Assembly (NCBI GenBank): GCA_027451165.1
Contig: DAIDJX010000202.1
Span: 1 to 6,202, forward strand
Direction: 5' to 3'
DNA length: 6,202 bases
Source of the DNA: Prolixibacteraceae bacterium
GTDB taxonomy: Bacteria > Bacteroidota > Bacteroidia > Bacteroidales > Prolixibacteraceae
The notes below the pieces were generated by a model. The model was not told the origin of the DNA. It made no database searches and was given only the letters and a program-made list of their open reading frames with translations. Below are positions 1 through 4,631 of this stretch, in pieces. Numbering within the stretch: position 1 is the stretch's first letter; each line of letters begins with the position of its first letter. The translations under genes and the position numbers were made by a program.

Positions 1-18
1 GCCGCCAGCCGCTATTTT

Positions 19-76
19 CCTGAAACCTGAAACCTGAAACCTGAAACCTGAAACCTGAAACCTGAAACCTGAAACC
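19..76. repeat. Perfect tandem array of a 7-bp unit (CCTGAAA, 8.3 copies)
   Basis: Eight uninterrupted identical copies of CCTGAAA begin at 19, 26, 33, 40, 47, 54, 61 and 68, followed by a partial unit (CC) at 75-76. On the strand of the genes the unit reads TTTCAGG. The array lies only 6 bp past the stop codon of the DUF1015 gene, in what should be its 3' untranslated region, and no ordinary terminator hairpin is visible between the stop and the array. The unit length is not a multiple of three and the array is outside any supported gene. The perfect identity suggests recent slippage or active homogenisation. Function is unknown. Confidence 0.97.
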
Positions 77-82
77 AGTAAA

Positions 83-1333
83 TCAGTCTAACGAATGAAT
101 AACCAGCCCTGATCTTAATTTAGGCTCGAACCAGGTGGTTTTCGGGGGCATAATGTTGCCACTGTCGGCTATGGTAATCAACTGGGAGAGGGAAACCGGG
201 TAAAGGGCGAAAGCCACTTTCATTTCACCGGAATCAACTCTTTTGCTGAGTTCTCCGAGCCCCCGGATACCTCCGACAAAATCGATTCTTTTTGAAGTCC
301 TCAAATCCGTTATACCCAACAAAGGTTCCAGAACCTGTTTCGATAAAACCGTGACATCAAGGACTCCAATGGGATCATCATCGCGGTAGGTTCCCGGCCG
401 TGCTTTCAGCTGGTACCAATTTCCGGCCAGGTACATGGAAAATGTATGCAAGGCATCCGGCCTGTATATCTCTTCACCCTGATTTACCACTTCAAATGAC
501 AGTTGCAGGCGTTCCAGAAATTCATCATGGGTCATTCCATTCAGGTCTCTGATCAGCCGGTTGTAATCCATAATCTGCAGTTGATTGTCGGGGAAATGGA
601 CAGCCATGAAGTAATTGTAGGCTTCGTTTCCGGTATGTTCCGGATTGTTGCGCTTCCTTTCCTCCCCGATCCGGGCAGCAGCGGCAGTCCGGTGATGACC
701 ATCGGCTACGTAGGTATAAGGTACTTTTGTTGCAAAAAGGCGCTCTATTTCACTGATGCTTTCCGGGTCAGAAATTATCCAGAACTGATGGCCGAAGCCA
801 TCGTCGGCTGTGAAGGCATATTCCGGTTTCATCGTGCTCACTACCTGATTTACAATGGCATCCAATTCCGGAACTGCCTTGTAGGTGAAAAATACCGGTT
901 CAATATTGGCGTTCAGGTAACGGGTAAGTACCATGCGATCCTCTTCTTTGTCGGGTCGTGTCAGTTCGTGTTTCCGGATAATTCCCTCTTCATAGTCGGT
1001 ACAGGCAGCGCAACCGACCAGTCCGTACTGTGTCCGTTCACCCATGGTCTGGGCATAAATGTAGTAAAATGGGGCCGGATCCTGGTTGAGCCACCCTTTC
1101 TCACGGAATTTCAGGAAGTTATCCACCGCTTTCTCATATACTTCAGGGGAATGTGGATCTGTTCCGGCAGAAAGCTCAATTTCTGCATGGGTAATGCGCA
1201 GCAACGACTGCTCTTTGCCGCTGGCCATAAGGGCCGCTTCTTCGCTGTTCATCACGTCGTAGGGAAGGCAGGATAATGATTCGGCCAACTCCTTACCCGG
1301 GCGCCAGCCGCTGAATGGTTTTACTATCGACAC
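83..1333 (-). CDS. DUF1015-family protein, candidate free-serine kinase or phosphoserine-linked enzyme
   Basis: 416 aa, a normal full length for DUF1015 (PF06245), predicted soluble with no signal peptide or membrane segment. Family landmarks seen: an N-terminal KPF segment, the PYDV motif (residues 24-27), a conserved HE..R.DK..DR block (122-133), the hallmark DGHHR (211-215), FVGG (352-355) and a C-terminal MPPK...PK segment (395-405). The start is GTG, chosen because the family's N-terminal KPF/PYDV region begins right there and no in-frame ATG precedes it plausibly. It follows serA by 98 bp, with a terminator-like hairpin in between. DGHHR resembles the motif of ADP-dependent serine kinase SerK and of SbnI, both of the ParB/sulfiredoxin-like fold. 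With serC-serA next door this makes free serine or phosphoserine the likely substrate. I recall reports of serine-kinase activity for DUF1015 members but cannot verify them here. Family membership is near certain; the activity is inference. Confidence 0.93.
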   Translation of the reverse strand: MSIVKPFSGWRPGKELAESLSCLPYDVMNSEEAALMASGKEQSLLRITHAEIELSAGTDPHSPEVYEKAVDNFLKFREKGWLNQDPAPFYYIYAQTMGERTQYGLVGCAACTDYEEGIIRKHELTRPDKEEDRMVLTRYLNANIEPVFFTYKAVPELDAIVNQVVSTMKPEYAFTADDGFGHQFWIISDPESISEIERLFATKVPYTYVADGHHRTAAAARIGEERKRNNPEHTGNEAYNYFMAVHFPDNQLQIMDYNRLIRDLNGMTHDEFLERLQLSFEVVNQGEEIYRPDALHTFSMYLAGNWYQLKARPGTYRDDDPIGVLDVTVLSKQVLEPLLGITDLRTSKRIDFVGGIRGLGELSKRVDSGEMKVAFALYPVSLSQLITIADSGNIMPPKTTWFEPKLRSGLVIHSLD

Positions 1334-1360
1334 CGTAAAAACGTATTAAAGGTTTCAGTT

Positions 1361-1401
1361 AAAAACCGCAGGAGAGTAACTTGATGGCTGCTCTCCTGTG
1401 G
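1361..1401 (-). terminator. Rho-independent terminator or attenuator after serA
   Basis: On the minus strand a stem is formed by 1401-1391 and 1376-1366: ten of eleven positions pair (eight contiguous, then an A-C mismatch, then two G-C pairs), around a 14-nt loop (1377-1390). It is followed at once by five T (1365-1361). The T tract is on the minus side only, so it works for transcripts leaving serA, whose stop is 30 nt upstream. The hairpin ends 27 bp before the GTG of the DUF1015 gene, so it either ends the serC-serA transcript or reduces read-through into DUF1015. Confidence 0.75.
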
Positions 1402-1431
1402 TAGGTATTGTTAAGATGTTAATCTGCAAAT

Positions 1432-2349
1432 TCAGTTCACCTGGCAGGAAATATCCCCATGCTGGAAGAAGGCCACAATTTGTTCGGCAGCTGCAACCCC
1501 GGCATTGTTGTTGGCCTCGTTCGTCTGTGCGCCAATTTTCACAGGAGTTGCATAAAATCTGTCTTTGAATCTTTCCAGGAATTCGGCTTTCCGGTCGGGA
1601 GCCACATCCGTAAGATAGCGGATGCCTGGTTTTTCCTCCATTGCAGCGAGAAGTTCTCCCTCATTGATTACCTCTTTCCTGGCCGTATTAATGATGATGG
1701 CATCCTCCTTCAGACCTTTCAGTACCTGGTTCCCAACCGATTTCAGGTGTTCCCCCTTTGCGGGTACATGAATGGAAATGATATCGCTCTTATGGTAAAG
1801 TTCTTCGAGACTATGGGTTACTTTCAGCCCGATGGCCGCAGCTGCTTCCTTGCTGTAACGGGTGTAAACGATAACCTTCATGCCCATTGCCCTGGCAATG
1901 TGGAACACATTCCGGGCCACGTAACCGAAGCCATGAAGCCCCAGTGTCCGGTCCCTGAGTTCGCCCCCCTGTTTCCCGGAGAACATGCTCCGCAGCCCGT
2001 ATATGGCCAGCCCAATGGCCAGTTCAGCCACAGCGTTGGCATTCATTCCGGGCGTATTCATCACCACAATGCCTTTGCGGGAAGCCGTTGTGCCGTCGAT
2101 ATTGTCATAACCTGCACCGGCCCTGACCACAATTCTCAATTGGGGTGCGGCTTCCAGCACTTCCTGGTCAACGATATCACTCCTGACAATCAGGGCGTCC
2201 ATGCCTTTAACAGCAGTAAGCAACTGATCCTTTGAAGTGTATTTTTCCAGCAGGTGTAATTCATAGCCCGCTTTGCGGAAAACTTTGCCTATTTTCTCCA
2301 ATGCCTCAGCGGCGAAAGGCTTTTCTGTGGCAATGAGAACATGCACCAT
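1432..2349 (-). CDS. serA: D-3-phosphoglycerate dehydrogenase, short ACT-less type
   Basis: Cytosolic D-isomer 2-hydroxyacid dehydrogenase, 305 aa, catalysing 3-phosphoglycerate to 3-phosphohydroxypyruvate, the first step of the phosphorylated serine pathway. Seen: substrate-side motif RAGAGYDNID (76-85), NTPG (98-101) with VAEL (107-110), Rossmann glycine motif GFGYVA (140-145), and catalytic Arg in NTAR (R224). The protein ends after the catalytic fold, with no ACT or ASB regulatory domain, so serine feedback through ACT is not expected. Oddities: the acidic residue that normally ends the second Rossmann strand is Thr163 followed by Arg164; the usual catalytic Glu (in an EP motif) is missing; and the catalytic His region reads TPVKIGAQT, with Lys271 at the His position. 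A Lys in place of His matches the class called type III(K), known from Entamoeba, whose enzyme is close to Bacteroidales homologues. Substrate is assigned mainly from serC adjacency; another 2-hydroxyacid substrate is possible. Confidence 0.9.
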   Translation of the reverse strand: MVHVLIATEKPFAAEALEKIGKVFRKAGYELHLLEKYTSKDQLLTAVKGMDALIVRSDIVDQEVLEAAPQLRIVVRAGAGYDNIDGTTASRKGIVVMNTPGMNANAVAELAIGLAIYGLRSMFSGKQGGELRDRTLGLHGFGYVARNVFHIARAMGMKVIVYTRYSKEAAAAIGLKVTHSLEELYHKSDIISIHVPAKGEHLKSVGNQVLKGLKEDAIIINTARKEVINEGELLAAMEEKPGIRYLTDVAPDRKAEFLERFKDRFYATPVKIGAQTNEANNNAGVAAAEQIVAFFQHGDISCQVN

Positions 2350-2351
2350 CA
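2347..2351 (-). promoter_or_regulatory. serC-serA stop/start overlap (TGATG)
   Basis: The serC stop TGA (2351-2349) and the serA start ATG (2349-2347) share one base, giving TGATG on the minus strand. This arrangement supports one transcript and translational coupling by re-initiation, giving linked amounts of the two enzymes. It also fixes the serA start, since the encoded N-terminus (MVHVLIATEKPF) begins the first Rossmann-like strand as expected. Confidence 0.85.
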
Positions 2352-3422
2352 GTTCTCCTTTTCAAAAGTTTGCATGGCACTGATCAGCGCCTGTACGCTT
2401 TCCATGGGTAGGGCATTGTACAGAGAGGCTCTGAAACCACCAACAGAACGGTGTCCTTCCAGACCTAACAACCCTTGTGATTTGGCAAAGGCGAGGAAGG
2501 GTTTCTCGAGTTCAGCATATTCCGGACTCATAACAAAGTTGACATTCATTCTTGAACGGTCGTTAGGATCCGGTATCGTGGCCATGAAAAGCTTATTCCG
2601 TTCAATTTCACCGTACAGCGCATCGGCTTTTGCCTTGTTCAGTTTTTCCACTGCCGGGATACCGCCCAGTTCTTTCAGCCAGATCAGGGTCTGCAAGCAG
2701 CCGAAAACCGGAACCGTCGCCGGTGTATTGAACATGGAATCATTATCAATATGAATTTTGTAATCCAACATGGTTGGAATAGGCCGGGTCACTTTACCCA
2801 GTGCATCATTTTTCACGATAACCAGGGTGGCACCTGATGGACCTAAATTTTTCTGAGCTCCCGCATAGATCAGGATGTATTTGGAAACATCAACCGGACG
2901 ACTGAGGATATCCGATGACATATCGCAGATCATCGGCACCGGGGATACCGGATCGGTGAAAAACTCAGTACCATAAATGGTATTGTTGGAAGTATAATGG
3001 AAATAGTCGGCATCTTCGGGAATGACAAATCCTTTAGGGAGATAATTGAAGTTTTTGTCTTTGGAAGAGGCCACTTCCACCACGGGACCCACAAAAGTTT
3101 TGGCTTCCTTGAGGGCTTTGGAAGCCCAGGTGCCGGTATTCAGATAGGCAGCCTTTTTCTCCAGAAAATTCATGGGCGCCATCAGGAACTGCAAACTGGC
3201 TCCTCCCTGAAGGAACAACACGGAATAACCTTCCGGAACTTCCAGCAATTCTTTAACCAGCTGCCGGGCCTGATCCATAACGGCAACAAACTCCTTGCTC
3301 CTGTGTGAGACTTCTGCTACGGAAAGGCCGGTGCCGGAGAAATCGATCATGGCTTCCGCAGTTTTCTGCTTCGTGAATTCGGGCATAATGGACGGCCCCG
3401 CGTAAAAGTTATGCTTCTTCAT
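2349..3422 (-). CDS. serC: Phosphoserine aminotransferase
   Basis: 357 aa, full length for the class-V (fold-type I) PLP aminotransferase SerC. It converts 3-phosphohydroxypyruvate plus glutamate to O-phosphoserine plus 2-oxoglutarate, in the cytosol; the same family also acts in pyridoxine synthesis. Seen in order: N-terminal NFYAGPS (5-11), EVSHRSKEF (37-45), PLP-phosphate region FLQGGASLQF (70-79), the stacking Trp in NTGTW (95-99), an Asp in CDMSSD (166-171), Schiff-base lysine K191 in GAQKNLGP, NTPAT (232-236) and the C-terminal GHRSVGGFR (323-331), with arginines placed to bind the substrate. All key residues are present. The ATG is chosen because the family N-terminus starts there. It lies 51 bp after the gcvT stop and overlaps serA by one base, so serC-serA form an operon. 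The reaction is reversible, which matters for the direction discussed under findings. Confidence 0.97.
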   Translation of the reverse strand: MKKHNFYAGPSIMPEFTKQKTAEAMIDFSGTGLSVAEVSHRSKEFVAVMDQARQLVKELLEVPEGYSVLFLQGGASLQFLMAPMNFLEKKAAYLNTGTWASKALKEAKTFVGPVVEVASSKDKNFNYLPKGFVIPEDADYFHYTSNNTIYGTEFFTDPVSPVPMICDMSSDILSRPVDVSKYILIYAGAQKNLGPSGATLVIVKNDALGKVTRPIPTMLDYKIHIDNDSMFNTPATVPVFGCLQTLIWLKELGGIPAVEKLNKAKADALYGEIERNKLFMATIPDPNDRSRMNVNFVMSPEYAELEKPFLAFAKSQGLLGLEGHRSVGGFRASLYNALPMESVQALISAMQTFEKEN

Positions 3423-3456
3423 TATCTTGTTGATTTAGATGTTGTTTTATTTGCTG

Positions 3457-3464
3457 CAAAGTAA
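3457..3464 (-). promoter_or_regulatory. Possible Bacteroidota -7 element for serC-serA
   Basis: Minus strand reads TTACTTTG, one mismatch from the TAnnTTTG consensus of Bacteroidota housekeeping promoters and followed by GC as is common. It lies 34 bp before the serC ATG, leaving an A-rich leader of roughly 25-30 nt with no Shine-Dalgarno site, typical for the phylum. No convincing -33 TTTG partner is seen upstream, so read-through from gcvT may be the main route of transcription instead. Confidence 0.4.
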
Positions 3465-3473
3465 AGAAAAAGA

Positions 3474-4556
3474 TTAAATAAATGGCAGTTTAACTATCCT
3501 GGCAGGTACCTTTTTATCCCTGATCCCTATAAATATGGCAGTTCCGGAAGCCGTATACGCTTTGGAAACATATCCCATCCCGATACCCTGGTTCAGCACC
3601 GGCGACATGGTACCAGATGTTACGATCCCTATGGGGGATCCCTCAGCATTGAAAATGGTGTAGCCATGACGGGGGATGGCCTTTTCAAGCATCTCAAATC
3701 CCCGGAGCTTACGGCCCACACCTTCCTTCTGCTGGAGTGAAAGTAATTCCTTGTCAATGAATTTCCTGTCACCGTTGAACTTGGTGATCCATCCGAGACC
3801 AGCTTCAATGGGTGAAGTGGTGTCGTCTATATCGTTACCGTAAAGACAATACCCCATCTCAAGCCGCAGCGTATCTCTGGCGCCAAGGCCAATGGGTTTG
3901 ATTCCCGCGGATGCCCCGGCTTCGAAAATGGCATTCCACATTTTTTCGGCGACTTCATTGTAAAAATAGAGCTCAAATCCCCCGGCTCCGGTATAACCGG
4001 TGGCAGAGATGATTACATCGGGAATTCCGGCCATTGTACCGGTGGTAAAAGTGTAATATTTTAAATCAGAGAGATTTACGTTTGTGAGTTTTTGCAGGAC
4101 TTCCCTTGCTTTCGGTCCCTGAACAGCCAGTTGACTGATACGGTCAGAGGCATTTTCCAGTTCTGCCCCAACCGAATTCTGACTAACCAGCCAATTCCAG
4201 TCTTTCTCAATGTTTGAAGCATTGACCACCAGCATGTATTTCTCCGGAGCATAGAAATAGGTGAGAAAATCATCCACAATGCCACCCTTCCCATTGGGGA
4301 AACAACTGTATTGCGCCTGTCCGGGAAGAAGAGAGGTCGGATCATTGGAACTTACTTTCCGGATTAAGTCCAGCGCATGGGGACCTTTCACCCAAATCTC
4401 ACCCATGTGTGAAACGTCGAAAACTCCGACACCATTCCGTACAGTCATGTGTTCATCCTTAATCCCGCTAAACTCCACAGGCATATCATAACCTGCAAAT
4501 TCCACCATTTTTCCTCCTGCTGCCCTGCAGAGGGCGTTGAAAGCTGTTTTTTTCAT
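3474..4556 (-). CDS. gcvT: Glycine cleavage system T-protein (aminomethyltransferase)
   Basis: 360 aa, the usual length. In the cytosolic glycine cleavage complex it takes the aminomethyl group from lipoyl H-protein and, with tetrahydrofolate, yields 5,10-methylene-THF and ammonia. Seen: FDVSHMGE (46-53), the catalytic-Asp motif VDD (94-96), NASN (112-115) in the folate-binding part, GYTG (187-190) followed by GFE (193-195), and ARDTLRLEMG (226-235) with its conserved Arg227. The C-terminal barrel domain runs from about 275 to 358. A residue often Glu after GYTG is Ala191 here. The ATG matches the family N-terminus. No gcvH or gcvP lies in the window, so its partners must be encoded elsewhere. 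It sits between clpB (75-bp gap with its own promoter) and serC (51-bp gap); co-transcription with serC-serA would join glycine and serine metabolism. A YgfZ-type or dimethylglycine-dehydrogenase relative is unlikely given the intact motifs. Confidence 0.96.
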   Translation of the reverse strand: MKKTAFNALCRAAGGKMVEFAGYDMPVEFSGIKDEHMTVRNGVGVFDVSHMGEIWVKGPHALDLIRKVSSNDPTSLLPGQAQYSCFPNGKGGIVDDFLTYFYAPEKYMLVVNASNIEKDWNWLVSQNSVGAELENASDRISQLAVQGPKAREVLQKLTNVNLSDLKYYTFTTGTMAGIPDVIISATGYTGAGGFELYFYNEVAEKMWNAIFEAGASAGIKPIGLGARDTLRLEMGYCLYGNDIDDTTSPIEAGLGWITKFNGDRKFIDKELLSLQQKEGVGRKLRGFEMLEKAIPRHGYTIFNAEGSPIGIVTSGTMSPVLNQGIGMGYVSKAYTASGTAIFIGIRDKKVPARIVKLPFI

Positions 4557-4561
4557 TTGTG

Positions 4562-4566
4562 CCTCT
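4562..4566 (-). promoter_or_regulatory. Shine-Dalgarno-like site of gcvT
   Basis: AGAGG on the minus strand, 5 nt before the gcvT ATG, within an A-rich leader. Such sites are not required in Bacteroidota, so its use is uncertain, but its spacing supports the chosen start. Confidence 0.4.
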
Positions 4567-4576
4567 TTTTACGCCT

Positions 4577-4584
4577 CAAAAATA
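4577..4584 (-). promoter_or_regulatory. Bacteroidota-type -7 promoter element for gcvT
   Basis: Minus strand reads TATTTTTG, a full match to TAnnTTTG, 20 bp before the gcvT ATG, predicting a very short leader. A TTTTG that could serve as -33 element ends 15 nt upstream (at 4600), somewhat closer than the usual 17-23 nt, so the upstream box is doubtful. It lies in the 75-bp gap after clpB, where no terminator hairpin is seen; the promoter makes gcvT the probable first gene of a gcvT-serC-serA unit. Confidence 0.55.
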
Positions 4585-4631
4585 GCGTTTAACCAGATAC
4601 AAAATAATAATAAATGTCATAACTCCGGCAT

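Noticed and set aside
503..1276. A 257-codon plus-strand open frame opposite the DUF1015 gene
   Set aside because: Lies wholly antisense to a gene with clear family motifs. Its translation has no recognisable domain and is typical of a complementary-strand shadow.
1302..1312. Eleven-base direct repeat of positions 3-13 (CGCCAGCCGCT), which could suggest attachment or duplication ends around DUF1015
   Set aside because: The copy at 1302-1312 encodes conserved residues near the DUF1015 N-terminus, there are no mobile genes, and the match does not extend.
1338..1345. TACGTTTT on the minus strand as a -7 element for DUF1015
   Set aside because: Last base of the consensus is missing, no -33 box, and it is only 4 bp from the GTG, which would demand a leaderless transcript.
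1350..1358. AGGTTTCAG, a 9-nt inverted match to the heptamer array, placed just ahead of the DUF1015 start so that the gene would be flanked by inverted copies
   Set aside because: Nine bases in any of seven phases and both strands is expected by chance at about this rate in a window of this size; no second unit adjoins it.
1459..2235. A 258-codon plus-strand open frame opposite serA
   Set aside because: Entirely antisense to serA, with an irregular composition and no recognisable motif; explained as a shadow of serA codon use.
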